From Saccharothrix australiensis (GTDB taxonomy: Bacteria > Actinomycetota > Actinomycetes > Mycobacteriales > Pseudonocardiaceae): a stretch of DNA of 64,000 bases. Positions within the stretch are counted from its first letter, which is position 1. Each line of letters begins with the position of its first letter. The stretch spans positions 3,869,501-3,933,500 of the forward strand of contig NZ_RBXO01000001.1 in assembly GCF_003634935.1 (NCBI RefSeq), written 5' to 3'. Under the pieces are notes generated by a model. That model saw only the letters and a list, made by a program, of their open reading frames with translations, did not search any database and was not told where the DNA came from. A program made the position numbers and the translations under genes. Of this stretch, positions 32,782 to 41,328 are shown in pieces.

Positions 32782-32943
32782 ATGGAGGAGACAGACGCCG
32801 GCCGGGCGGTCGCCAACCCCCGCCGGACGAGGCTGGGTCCGGACTGGACCGCGGGGTCCACGGGTTCGGTCGACCCCCGGCCGAACCCCGGTCCCGGAAC
32901 CGGCGCGAGCGCCGGGAACGCCCACTCGGCCGAGCCGCTGTAG
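32782..32943 (+). CDS. Possible small protein (53 aa), no recognised family
   Basis: ATG preceded by GGAGGA with 4-5 nt spacing and a third-position GC content as high as real neighbours. The product is hydrophilic and proline/glycine-rich, starting MEETDAGRAVANPRRTRLG, with no membrane segment and no Cys. It sits alone in an otherwise empty gap. It could be a genuine small protein or chance. Confidence 0.35.
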   Translation: MEETDAGRAVANPRRTRLGPDWTAGSTGSVDPRPNPGPGTGASAGNAHSAEPL

Positions 32944-32998
32944 GCGAGGACCGCGGTGCGGGCGCGGCGGGCGAACACCCCGCGACCGCTCCCGGCCG

Positions 32999-33110
32999 GA
33001 CACCGACCCGATCGGACGCCGACGAGATCGGACGCCGACGCGATCGGACACTGATCGGTTCGGACATGGACCGGTTCGGACACCGACCGGAACGTCCGCC
33101 GACCGGGTCG
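32999..33110. repeat. Tandem array, seven 16-bp units
   Basis: Contiguous 16-mers resembling GACRCCGACSSGATCG begin at 32999 and repeat every 16 bp to 33110, with one to five differences per unit. It has the same period as the array at 7889-7984 but an unrelated unit. The rest of 33111-33265 shows nothing. Confidence 0.88.
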
Positions 33111-33265
33111 CCGGGCGAGGGGACGAACCGCCGGGCGGCCGGTGCTCGGAGGCGCTGCCACGAACACCGGCCGCCCGGCGGTCCACCCGCGCCGGTCCAC
33201 CTCGGAAGGTCCACTCGACGCGGTCCACCGACGCGGTCCTCTGCGGCCCGTCGCGGCCGCGCTCG

Positions 33266-34372
33266 TCACCCGACCATCGCCCGCAGGCGCTCGTTCCGCG
33301 CGGCGATGGCCTCCCACGTCGGCGGCAGGACGATGTCCGCGCCGGTGCCGACGCTCTGCTGACCGGACTCGGCGTACGGGCGCTGGCGCGCCTCGTAGCG
33401 CTCGAACGCCACGACGTGGTCGCCGCCTGCCCGGTCGAGTTCCTCGGCGAGGAAGTACGCGCCGGTCAGCGCGAGCGACGTGCCGCGGCCGGAGAGCCCG
33501 CTCGCGCAGTGCGCCGCGTCACCGACGAGGACGACCCGGCCCCGGTGCCACGCGGGCAGGTGGATCTGGCTCGCGGAGTCGAAGTACAGCTCGGGGTCGG
33601 CGAGGACCGCGTCCAGCAGGCGCGGCACCTCCCACTCGGGGTGCCCGGCGAACCGCGCCCGCAGGATCTCCTTCTGGGCGGCCAGGTCGCGGTGGTCGTG
33701 GTCGAGCGGCTCCGACCGGAACATCAGGACGGCGAGCGCTCGGTCCCGGTACCGGGTGATGCCCGCCAGGTGACCGGGGAAGTTGTAGATCGGGTTGGGC
33801 AGGTCGGCGCCGGCCGCGCCGGGCAGGTCGGCGACCGCGACGTAGACGCCCAGGTGGCGGGCGTGCTCGCGCTCGGGCCCGAACACCAGCCCGCGCACGC
33901 CGGAGTGCTGCCCGTCGGCGCCCACGACCAGGTCGAACCGCTCGGCGCGGCCGGACGCGAACCGGACGTCGACACCCGCGCCGTCGTCGGTGAGCGCGTC
34001 GACGGAGTCGCGGAAGCGGACCGTCGCGTCCGCCGGGAGCGCGTCGACGAGGACCCCCGCCAGGTCCTCGCGCGGGATCTCGATGTCGTCGTCGGAATCG
34101 CCCAGCGCGGCCAGCGGGAGGCGGGCGACCGGTTCGCCGTCGGCGTCCACGAACCGGATCAGCTCCGAGGTGCGGACCCGCCGCTCGCGGACGCGGGGCA
34201 GCAGGCCCATCCGCTCGGTGATGTCGATCGCGTCGCCGCGGATGTCGATCGGCGACCCGTTGACGCGGAAGTGCGCCGCCCGTTCGACCACGGTGACGCG
34301 GTGGCCGCGTGCGGCGAGGTCGAGCGTCGCGGAGAGCCCGGCGATGCCCGCGCCGGAGATGAGGATGTGCAT
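33266..34372 (-). CDS. FAD-dependent aromatic-type monooxygenase
   Basis: 368 aa. The Rossmann FAD motif is at the N-terminus (MHILISGAGIAGLSATLDLA) with the ERAAHFR ribose-binding end of strand 2. DGQHSGVRG matches the DG motif and RVVLVGDAAHCASGLSGRGTS is the GD FAD motif. The group A flavoprotein fold resembles tetracycline-modifying (TetX-like) and phenol hydroxylases, using NAD(P)H and oxygen. It is divergent from a TetR gene with a palindromic operator between them, so it is probably the repressor's target and may detoxify the inducing compound. Confidence 0.92.
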   Translation of the reverse strand: MHILISGAGIAGLSATLDLAARGHRVTVVERAAHFRVNGSPIDIRGDAIDITERMGLLPRVRERRVRTSELIRFVDADGEPVARLPLAALGDSDDDIEIPREDLAGVLVDALPADATVRFRDSVDALTDDGAGVDVRFASGRAERFDLVVGADGQHSGVRGLVFGPEREHARHLGVYVAVADLPGAAGADLPNPIYNFPGHLAGITRYRDRALAVLMFRSEPLDHDHRDLAAQKEILRARFAGHPEWEVPRLLDAVLADPELYFDSASQIHLPAWHRGRVVLVGDAAHCASGLSGRGTSLALTGAYFLAEELDRAGGDHVVAFERYEARQRPYAESGQQSVGTGADIVLPPTWEAIAARNERLRAMVG

Positions 34373-34388
34373 GGTGACCTGTTCCCGA

Positions 34389-34460
34389 GGCCGGCGAGCC
34401 GGCGGTGGATGGGGCCGGCGAGCCGGCGGTGGATGGGGCCGGCGAGCCGGCGGTGGACGG
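34389..34460. repeat. Three 24-bp tandem repeats in the monooxygenase leader
   Basis: Units at 34389, 34413 and 34437 are identical except for one base in the third. They begin 17 bp upstream of the monooxygenase ATG and each contains the palindromic core GCCGGCGAGCCGGC. They lie between the start codon and the palindromic operator, so probably in the 5' leader. Confidence 0.92.
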
Positions 34461-34480
34461 GGCTGTGGTGCGGTGTCGCC

Positions 34481-34505
34481 TTAAAGCGACAAGTTGTAAC
34501 TTTAA
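34481..34505. promoter_or_regulatory. 25-bp palindromic operator for the TetR regulator
   Basis: TTAAAG and CTTTAA ends, with ACAA and TTGT inside, are arranged symmetrically around one central base (10 of 12 positions per arm pair). This AT-rich island in GC-rich DNA lies between the divergent monooxygenase (start 34372) and TetR (34583) genes, the standard place for autoregulation plus target control. Confidence 0.8.
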
Positions 34506-34582
34506 TGTACCGCAGGTGCGGCACCCCGGTCTGGGAGGATCGAGCCGTCGCACGACGCGGGTACCGACGGGAGTGGCAGCGG

Positions 34583-35182
34583 ATGGTGGACGACCGGGAA
34601 CCGGCGGCCCGGCGGCCGGGCGGGCGCACGGCACGGGTGCGGGCGCAGGTCCTCGACGCGACGGTGCGGCTCGTCGCGCGGTACGGGTTCGCGGGCTTCC
34701 GCTACGAGCAGGTGGCCGAGCTGGCCGGCGTGCACCGGATGACCGTGTACCGCAACTGGCCGGACCGGGAGAAGCTGGTCGCGGCGGCGCTGACGCGGTT
34801 CGGCGAGCAGGAGGTGCCGGTGCCGGACAGCGGCGAGCTGCGCCGCGACCTGGTGGACATGCTGCTCGGGCTCGCCGCCGGCCTGGAGAGCACGACGGGG
34901 CGCGCGTTGTTCCAGGTCGTGCAGGGCGCTCGGGAGAACGAGGAGGTCCGGCGGACCGTCGAGCAGGTCTTCCAGCGGCGCGCGGACCTCTTCGGGCAGC
35001 GGGTGGACCGCGCGGTCGAGCGGGGCGAGCTGCCGCCGGTCGACCGCCGCCTCCTCGGCGACCTGCTGTCCGGCCCGGTGCACCTGCGCGTCGGCCGCGA
35101 CCTCGGCCCGGTCACCCGCGCGGACGCGGAGCGGATCGTCGACGTGGTGCTCGCCGGCATCCGCGCGACCGCCACGCCCTGA
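34583..35182 (+). CDS. TetR/AcrR family transcriptional regulator
   Basis: 199 aa. The helix-turn-helix is VRAQVLDATVRLVARYGFAG plus YEQVAELAGVHRMTVYRNWP, with the usual Y-W/F-x-x-K end (REKLVAAAL). The C-terminal ligand domain begins DLVDMLLGLAAGLEST and includes a TetR_C-type tail (LLGDLLSGPVHLRVGRD). ATG 34583 has GGGAG about 11 nt upstream; an in-frame ATG at 34505 would start inside the operator and give a leaderless-type message. Divergent to the FAD monooxygenase it presumably represses. Confidence 0.92.
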   Translation: MVDDREPAARRPGGRTARVRAQVLDATVRLVARYGFAGFRYEQVAELAGVHRMTVYRNWPDREKLVAAALTRFGEQEVPVPDSGELRRDLVDMLLGLAAGLESTTGRALFQVVQGARENEEVRRTVEQVFQRRADLFGQRVDRAVERGELPPVDRRLLGDLLSGPVHLRVGRDLGPVTRADAERIVDVVLAGIRATATP

Positions 35183-35473
35183 TCCCCGGCACGCGCCTCC
35201 GGCCGCACGTACCGGCGTGGCCGGCCCGCCGGTCCCACCGGCCGTGCCCCGCCGGTCGCGTGTCGCGGATCGGGCCCCGTCCGCCCCGCCGCGCCTCGCT
35301 GGTCGCGCCCCGTCCGCCGCGCCCCACCGTCACCGGATGTGGTGGTTCGGCGTCGGTCGGCTGGCGATCCGGCCGCCGGTCGGTATCTTCGTCCTACCGG
35401 TGATCGGGTGCGCCCCCTCGCCCCGGTGATCCCGCCCCGACGTCCGCCCCGGCTCGACCTCCCCGGAGTCGTG
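35183..35473. other. Intergenic region, nothing recognised
   Basis: GC-rich DNA with CCCGTCCGCC-like short repeats and no supported gene. Confidence 0.4.
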
Positions 35474-35683
35474 ATGCGCCTGCGCCGCGCGAGTTGCCCG
35501 ACCTGCCACTGGCACGAGGGCGAGTTCGTCGTCCACCCCCGCCGGACACCCACCGCGCCGCGCCCGGTCGCGGCGGAGGCCCTGACGGCGTTCGACGACC
35601 GGGTCGCACCAGGGACGGCGGCCGAGTCCGGGAGGCCGCGCCGCCGTCGACGCCGACCGGGACCGCGCGTCACCGCCCGGTGA
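35474..35683 (+). CDS. Possible small CxxC protein (69 aa)
   Basis: ATG with GGAG 5 nt upstream. The product begins MRLRRASCPTCHWHEGEFVV, with a Cys-x-x-Cys-His cluster that could bind zinc, and ends in an arginine-rich tail (GRPRRRRRRPGPR). Third positions are mostly G or C. I do not know the family. The arginine tail may be a by-product of the GC-rich DNA; the first 45 residues look more natural. Confidence 0.35.
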   Translation: MRLRRASCPTCHWHEGEFVVHPRRTPTAPRPVAAEALTAFDDRVAPGTAAESGRPRRRRRRPGPRVTAR

Positions 35684-35688
35684 TCCCC

Positions 35689-35706
35689 GCCCGGTGATCA
35701 CCGGGC
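35689..35706. promoter_or_regulatory. 18-bp perfect palindrome
   Basis: GCCCGGTGATCACCGGGC, preceded by a direct half-copy at 35674-35684, lies about 320 bp upstream of the amine oxidase gene. It could be an operator or the hairpin ending the small ORF transcript. The remaining 35707-36022 shows nothing else. Confidence 0.45.
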
Positions 35707-36022
35707 AGGGCGCCCCGTCGCCGCCCGGACCGCGCCCGCGACGCTCCTATTGCGCCGGACGGACCTCCGGCGGCGACAGCCGGTCGGGTGGGCCGCCGAC
35801 ACCGTCCCTCCACAAGGGACGGTCGATTTCCGGTGCACGTCCGGGCAGTCCTGGCGGCTGAACGTGCCGGCACGGTGGACGGCGTCCGCGGCCCGTGGTC
35901 CGATCCTCGTGTTCCGCTGTTCCCACGCGGTCCACCGGGGCGGTCGCCGTGCCGCCCGGCGGGTTCGCCGCCGCCACGGCCGCGTTTCGGCCGCCGCCAC
36001 GACATCCGAGGTTGGAGTGCAG

Positions 36023-37603
36023 ATGACCGCGTTGACGCGCAGACGTTTCCTGGAAGCCGTCGGCCTGGCCGGCGGCGCGGGCGCGATGTTCCACACGATG
36101 GGCGCGCTGGGCCTGGTGCCCGAGGCCGACGCCACGCCGTTCGTCCCGCCGCGCGAGGGCGACCTGGCCGCGGGTCGGAGGGGCCGCCGGGTGCTGGTGC
36201 TCGGCGCGGGCATCGCCGGGCTGGCCACCGCCTACGAGTTGGGCAAGGCCGGCTACGACTGCGTGGTGCTGGAGGCGGGCGAGCGCGCCGGAGGTCGCGT
36301 GTGGACGGTGCGCGGCGGCGATCGCGCGCGGGACCTGGACGGGCACGTGCAGACCGCGAACTTCGCCGAGGGGCGGTACTTCAACGCCGGCGCGGCGCGG
36401 ATCGCGCAGTCCATGATCACTTTGGACTACTGCCGGGAGCTGGGCATCGCGATCGAGCCGTTCGCGGGCCAGAACGCCAACGCGCACCTCTACGACGAGA
36501 AGGTGTCGGACCGCCCGACCACGATGCGCGCGGTCAAGGCCGACGTGTTCGGGCACCTGTCGGAGTTGCTGGCCAAGGCGACCGACCGGGGCGCGCTGGA
36601 CGGCGAGCTGACGGGCGACGACAAGGAGCGGCTGCTGGGGTTCCTGGAGCACTTCGGCGACATCGGCGGCGAGGACGACGGGTTCGCCTACCGGGGCGGC
36701 AGCCGCCGCGGCTACTCGGTGCTGCCGGGCGCGGGCACGGAGGAGGGGAAGGTGCTCGGCCCGCCCGAGGCGCTGTCGCGGGTGTTCTCCCGCGGGCTCG
36801 ACCGCGTCTTCGACTTCGAGCTGGACTTCGAGTACGCGATGATGATGTTCCAGGTGGTCGGCGGCACCGACCGGATACCGTCGGCGCTGGCGTCGGCCGT
36901 CGGCGCGCGGCGCATCCGGTACGGCTGCGAGGTCCGGTCGATCAGGAACCGCGAGGACGGCGTGGAGGTCGACTACCGGGAGCCGGGCGGCGCGGTGCGC
37001 GTGGAGCGGGGCGACTACTGCGTCGCGGCGCTGCCGCCGCACGTCCTGGCCCGGCTCGACCACAACCTCGGCCCGGCGGTGACGGCGGCGCTGGCCACCC
37101 CCGTGGCGAACCCCGTCGGCAAGCTCGGCCTGGAGTACGGCCGCCGCTGGTGGGAGCAGGACCTGCGGCTCTACGGCGGGATCACGCGGACGGACCTGGA
37201 CATCCACCAGATCTGGTTCCCCTCCTCCGGGCTGCACTCCGACGGCGGTGTGGTGGTGGGCTACTACAACATCGACTCGCTGACCGAGCCGTACGACCGG
37301 ATGGCGCCGGACGACCGGCTCCGCCGGGCGCTGGACCAGGGCGCGCGGATCTACGGCGACGTGTACCGGCGGGACGTGCGGTCGTCGTTCTCGGTGGCGT
37401 GGTCGCGGGTGCCGCACATCGGGGGCGGCTGGGTGACCTGGCCCTCCGAGGACTCGCCCGAGTACCGGCTGCTGACCCGCCCCGCCGGCCGCGTGCACTT
37501 CGCCGGCGACTGGCTCAGCCACTGGATCTCCTGGCAGGACGGCGCGTTCCTGTCCGCCCGCAAGGCGGTCACCGAGATCCACCGCCGCGTCGCGGCCGGC
37601 TGA
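36023..37603 (+). CDS. Tat-exported flavin monoamine/L-amino-acid oxidase family protein
   Basis: 526 aa. The N-terminus TALTRRRFLEAVGLAGGAGA is a twin-arginine signal. The FAD-binding motif is VLVLGAGIAGLATAYELGKAGYDCVVLEAGERAGGR, cut by the expected glycines, and the second FAD motif is near the C-terminus (RVHFAGDWLSHWISWQDGA). Between them are substrate-domain segments typical of amino-oxidases (FNAGAARIAQSMITLDYCRE). Family members oxidise amines or L-amino acids to imines with release of hydrogen peroxide, sometimes as a defence. The signal peptide supports ATG 36023. It stands alone. Confidence 0.93.
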   Translation: MTALTRRRFLEAVGLAGGAGAMFHTMGALGLVPEADATPFVPPREGDLAAGRRGRRVLVLGAGIAGLATAYELGKAGYDCVVLEAGERAGGRVWTVRGGDRARDLDGHVQTANFAEGRYFNAGAARIAQSMITLDYCRELGIAIEPFAGQNANAHLYDEKVSDRPTTMRAVKADVFGHLSELLAKATDRGALDGELTGDDKERLLGFLEHFGDIGGEDDGFAYRGGSRRGYSVLPGAGTEEGKVLGPPEALSRVFSRGLDRVFDFELDFEYAMMMFQVVGGTDRIPSALASAVGARRIRYGCEVRSIRNREDGVEVDYREPGGAVRVERGDYCVAALPPHVLARLDHNLGPAVTAALATPVANPVGKLGLEYGRRWWEQDLRLYGGITRTDLDIHQIWFPSSGLHSDGGVVVGYYNIDSLTEPYDRMAPDDRLRRALDQGARIYGDVYRRDVRSSFSVAWSRVPHIGGGWVTWPSEDSPEYRLLTRPAGRVHFAGDWLSHWISWQDGAFLSARKAVTEIHRRVAAG

Positions 37604-37851
37604 CACCGCCGTCGCCCGCGCCTTGCGGTGCGCGCATCCCGTGACCTCCATGCTGCCGCGTTCGTCCCGCATGTTCGTCCTGTCGCGTCCGTGCTGTCGT
37701 TTTTGTCCGATCATCGGCACTCGCCGGCCTCCCGTCGTGGTCACGGCGCGTCCCGCCACCGATCGCACGACCCTCGGCCCGCGCCCGGAGCGGGGTTGCT
37801 ACGGTTGGGCTCGGTGGAGTGAAGCCTGCGGTGGGTGACAGGGGGACGACA

Positions 37852-38421
37852 GTGCCGGATCGCAGGGCACGGCTGGACGACGCCATCCGTTCCTTCCAGG
37901 AACAGGCGGGCAAGGTCGCCCAGCTCAAGGACAAGCTCGCGGAGTTGCGGGGGCAGGCGCGCAGCGCGGACGGTTCGGTCACGGTGACCGTCGCGCCGTC
38001 CGGCGCGGTGCTGGGGCTACAGTTGACGCCCAACGCCATGCGGCTGAGCCACACGCAGCTCCAGCAGGAGATCCTGAGCACCATCCGGCAGGCCACGCAG
38101 CACGCCGCCCAGGCGTTGCAGGACACCGTGGGCCCGGTGCTCGGGGACCGCGCGGCGCAGTTCAGCGAGGCGTTCAACGCGCACTCGCCGATCCAGCCGC
38201 TCGGTCCGGACGCGCCCGGCACGCCACCCGGCGCGCCCGCCGCGCCGCCGCCCGGCGCCCACGCCGGACCGCCCGCCGGCGCCCGCGTCGCGCCGCCCGC
38301 CGGGCCGCCGCAGCCGGCGTGGCAGCAGAACCGGCCGCCCGTGCCGCAGGTCACGCGGAACCGACCGGCCGCCCCGGAAGTCGGAGACGACGACGAGGGC
38401 TTCGGCTCGATCCTGAGGTGA
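37852..38421 (+). CDS. YbaB/EbfC-like protein of an ESX-associated operon
   Basis: 189 aa. N-terminal coiled coil (ARLDDAIRSFQEQAGKVAQL) and a small beta domain (GSVTVTVAPSGAVLGLQLTP) match the YbaB/EbfC nucleoid-associated family. The C-terminal 80 residues are Pro/Ala-rich and disordered (GAPAAPPPGAHAGPPAG). Such proteins are commonly encoded next to WXG100-type genes in actinomycetes. GTG 37852 has AGGGGGA 6 nt upstream; an upstream in-frame GTG (37819) does not. First gene of the operon, 10 nt before the next start. Confidence 0.85.
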   Translation: MPDRRARLDDAIRSFQEQAGKVAQLKDKLAELRGQARSADGSVTVTVAPSGAVLGLQLTPNAMRLSHTQLQQEILSTIRQATQHAAQALQDTVGPVLGDRAAQFSEAFNAHSPIQPLGPDAPGTPPGAPAAPPPGAHAGPPAGARVAPPAGPPQPAWQQNRPPVPQVTRNRPAAPEVGDDDEGFGSILR

Positions 38422-38431
38422 CGGGGGACCA

Positions 38432-39940
38432 GTGACCGGTTACGACGTCGACAGCGCCGCGCTGATCGCGCACGGCAAGGGCTCGCAGGAGGCGGCGGGC
38501 AACTTCGGCCAGTTGGCCACGCTGCTGGAGCAGGCGCGGGTGTCCGACGACTGCTTCGGCCCGCTCGGCGAGCTGATGGCGTTCAAGTACTTCGACAGCC
38601 TCCAGGAGTGCCAGGACATGGCCGACAAGGCCAAGTCGTTCATGGAGGGCGTCGCCGAGCGCGCCGAGCAGACCGCCCAGACCTACCTGGAGGCCGAGGA
38701 CCTCATCCGGTCCGCCTTCACCGACCTGGGCAACGGCCTGGGCGGACCCGGTGGGCTCGGCGACCTGAACGGCGCGGGCAGCGGCAAGAGCAAGAGCTTC
38801 CTGGAGCAGCACGCGGGCTACGGCTCCTCGTGGGTCGGCACGGCCGGTGACGTCGCCCGCGCGAGCAGCCCGCCGGACGTGGCGATCGCCGCCGTGAACG
38901 CCCGCATGGAGCAGCTCCAGCTGGTGACCAGTCCGGGGCAGTCGTTCATCGACAACGGCCTCGGCTTCCTGATCGGCATCGTGATCAGCCCGATCGTGGA
39001 GTTCGTGCTGGAACCGGCGATCGGCGACCCGGAGCAGATGCGCAGCACCGCGCAGGGCTGGGCGAAGGTCGCGGAGTGGCTGGACCAGGCGGGCGAGCAC
39101 GAGCGGAACCGCGCCCAGGCCACCGCCGAGGCGTGGAAGGGCGCGGCGGGCGACAAGTTCCGGCAGCAGATGGGCGAGTTCGCGGAGGGCTCGAAGGCGT
39201 TCGCCGACGAGATCCGCAACGTCCAGCAGATCCTGGAGATCGCGGCCGACCTGTTCGACGCGTTCGTCGAGATCTGCGTCGACATCCTCCAGGAACTCGT
39301 GATGGGCCTCATCATCGAGTGGCTGGCGGCCATCGCCGCGTCGTGGATCACGGCGGGCGGTTCGCTCGGCGCGGCGGGCGCGGTGACCACCGCGCAGGTG
39401 TCCATCGCGGGCGGCCGGCTCGGCCAGAAGGTCAGCCAGCTGCTGAGCAAGCTGATGCCGCTGATCAAGCGCCTGGAGACGATGTTGCAGAACCTGCGCA
39501 AGGGCCCGCTGAAGAACCTGGTGGAGCGGGCCGAGGGCCTGCGCGACGGCAACATGGCGCAGAAGTGGGTCGCCCGCCAGATCGACGCCAACCCGCTGGC
39601 CAAGATCGTCACCAAGGCCAACGCGGAACGGCGGGTGGTGGACGGGGCCGAGGAGGCCGCGACGATGGCGTCCAAGACCGGCAACCGGTTCGCGGCCAGG
39701 TACGGCGTGGACGGCGAGGGCGCCAACGCGCTGACCACCAACCTCGCCGAGGCCGGCCTGCGCATGGCCGGGATGAGCGGCACCACCCACGTGCCGACCG
39801 CGATCACCAACGGCGTCATGGAGAACGCGCCCGGCCTGGCGATGGAGCAGGGCGTCAAGTACGGCTACAACAAGGCGCAGGACCCGTCGTCGGGCGAGGA
39901 GCGGCAGGACTCCATGAACCGCGGTTTCGAGTACGAGTAG
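38432..39940 (+). CDS. WXG100-superfamily type VII secretion-like protein
   Basis: 502 aa. The helical N-terminus (YDVDSAALIAHGKGSQEAAG) resembles ESX-1 secretion-associated EspC/WXG entry domains. The central helical hairpin contains the WxG turn (AQATAEAWKGAAGDKFRQQM) with the long flanking helices of the fold. It is followed by hydrophobic helices (LVMGLIIEWLAAIAASWITAG) that may insert in a membrane, and a C-terminal helical domain ending MNRGFEYE. A type VII effector or pore-associated substrate is plausible. GTG 38432 follows GGGGGA. No ESX core genes (EccC, MycP) are in the window. Confidence 0.8.
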   Translation: MTGYDVDSAALIAHGKGSQEAAGNFGQLATLLEQARVSDDCFGPLGELMAFKYFDSLQECQDMADKAKSFMEGVAERAEQTAQTYLEAEDLIRSAFTDLGNGLGGPGGLGDLNGAGSGKSKSFLEQHAGYGSSWVGTAGDVARASSPPDVAIAAVNARMEQLQLVTSPGQSFIDNGLGFLIGIVISPIVEFVLEPAIGDPEQMRSTAQGWAKVAEWLDQAGEHERNRAQATAEAWKGAAGDKFRQQMGEFAEGSKAFADEIRNVQQILEIAADLFDAFVEICVDILQELVMGLIIEWLAAIAASWITAGGSLGAAGAVTTAQVSIAGGRLGQKVSQLLSKLMPLIKRLETMLQNLRKGPLKNLVERAEGLRDGNMAQKWVARQIDANPLAKIVTKANAERRVVDGAEEAATMASKTGNRFAARYGVDGEGANALTTNLAEAGLRMAGMSGTTHVPTAITNGVMENAPGLAMEQGVKYGYNKAQDPSSGEERQDSMNRGFEYE

Positions 39941-39944
39941 TCCG

Positions 39945-40673
39945 GTGGGGAACTTCGAGTCGTGGCCCGGACCGGGCCTGCTGACCCGCCTGCGGGTCTG
40001 CCGCCCCGGCGAGCAGCTGCTGTGGGCGGTCAACCGGACGACGTTCTACCTCGACGTCGAGGGCTTGGACGCGCTCGGCAACCCGCGGAAGGGCCTGCTC
40101 GGCCGCGGCGCGCGCGCCGCGGGCGGTTTCACGCTCGACGTCGTCGGCTCGGCCCTGTTCGGCTCCGAGGACGCGACCGGTTCCGACCGGCCGCCGGCCC
40201 CGGACCACCTGCTGTTCGGTCCGGGGCCGGGCTGCCTCGCCCACCAGGCGGTGCCGTCGATCCCCGTCGCGCCGGGCAAGCGGGGCGTCGCCCTGTGGGC
40301 GCTGACCGGGCAGCGGCTCGTCGTCGCCCGCGCGTACGACCGGCAGCCACCGCCCGAGCCGGAGAAGTCGTTCCTGGGCAAGGCGATGACCATCGGCAAG
40401 GGCGTGGTGGACTTCGGCGTCGACGCCGCGAAGATCATCGCGGGCAACTACCACGACTACGGCCGCAACACCTCGGGACAGCCGGTGGCGCTGCCCGAGG
40501 TGTCGGTCCTCCACGAGTTCCCGCGCGCGGCGATCGCCTCGGTCGCGCCGTCCGCACGCGAGAAGAAGCCGTGCCTCCGGGTGTCCTTCGTGGACGGTTC
40601 CGGGGTGGACTTCCTGTTCCCGGACGAGGGATCGGCGCGCAGGGCGCTCGACCTGACGAATGGTGCGCGATGA
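39945..40673 (+). CDS. ESX-operon protein of unknown function, paralogue of the next gene
   Basis: 242 aa, no signal or membrane helix. It starts NFESWPGPGLLTRLRVCRPG; the middle has ALWALTGQRLVVARAYDRQP; the end has CLRVSFVDGSGVDFLFPDEG. The end resembles LRL-type closing strands of the following protein (VVRLSFADGSVLHLRAAL), and both have a GE-LL start, so they appear to be paralogues with a PH-like beta fold. The GTG start lies 4 nt after the WXG gene, suggesting a chaperone or adaptor role for it. This is inference. Confidence 0.75.
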   Translation: MGNFESWPGPGLLTRLRVCRPGEQLLWAVNRTTFYLDVEGLDALGNPRKGLLGRGARAAGGFTLDVVGSALFGSEDATGSDRPPAPDHLLFGPGPGCLAHQAVPSIPVAPGKRGVALWALTGQRLVVARAYDRQPPPEPEKSFLGKAMTIGKGVVDFGVDAAKIIAGNYHDYGRNTSGQPVALPEVSVLHEFPRAAIASVAPSAREKKPCLRVSFVDGSGVDFLFPDEGSARRALDLTNGAR

Positions 40674-41293
40674 GCAAGCCGCTGAACGGCGAGGACGGGG
40701 TCGTCGAGGACGAGCTGGCCCGGTTCTGGCTCGCGCCCGGCGAGCGACTGCTGCTGGGCCTGCCACCGGTCGAGGCCCACGTCGCCGCGCGGGTCGGGCC
40801 GGCCGTCCGCGTGCCGCACCGGCCGGTCGGCGAGGTGCCGGACCTCGACCTGGGCAAGGAGCACTGGCCGCTGCCGACCGAGCACGTCACGGCCGAACCG
40901 GACGCCGACTGGGCCGACGACCGGACCGTCGGCTACTTCGCCGTGGCGGCGCGGGAGACCGACGACGCGATCCGGCTCGCCGACCACTTCGCGCACAGCC
41001 GGGGGCAGGCGCGCCTGGCGGTGAGCGACCGGCGGGTGGCCGTGGTGTACCCGACGAAGCTGTTCCGGAAGGACCCGTCGTCGGTCTTCACGACCCACGC
41101 GGAGCTGCCCGCGAACCGCCTGGTCGGGGTGGACGCGGTGTTCGTCGGCCAGAGCCCGGACGTGCCGCCGGTCGTGCGGCTGTCCTTCGCGGACGGGTCG
41201 GTGCTGCACCTGCGCGCGGCGCTGGCCGCGCGGAAGGTCGAGCGGGCGCGGGAGCGCGCCGCCGGCCGCCGGGAGTCGCCCACCGGCGGCTGA
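40670..41293 (+). CDS. ESX-operon protein of unknown function (second paralogue)
   Basis: 207 aa. ATG 40670 overlaps the preceding TGA. The product has ELARFWLAPGERLLLGLPPV at the start, a central LADHFAHSRGQARLAVSDRRVAVVY, and a closing VRLSFADGSVLHLRAALAAR, the same plan as the previous protein but shorter. No known catalytic motif. The stop lies in a 12-bp palindrome TGACGCGCGTCA (41291-41302), which may help terminate transcription opposite the convergent CoA-transferase gene. Confidence 0.75.
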   Translation: MSKPLNGEDGVVEDELARFWLAPGERLLLGLPPVEAHVAARVGPAVRVPHRPVGEVPDLDLGKEHWPLPTEHVTAEPDADWADDRTVGYFAVAARETDDAIRLADHFAHSRGQARLAVSDRRVAVVYPTKLFRKDPSSVFTTHAELPANRLVGVDAVFVGQSPDVPPVVRLSFADGSVLHLRAALAARKVERARERAAGRRESPTGG

Positions 41294-41328
41294 CGCGCGT
41301 CAGCGCCGTGCCCACGGGCCGGCGCGCG

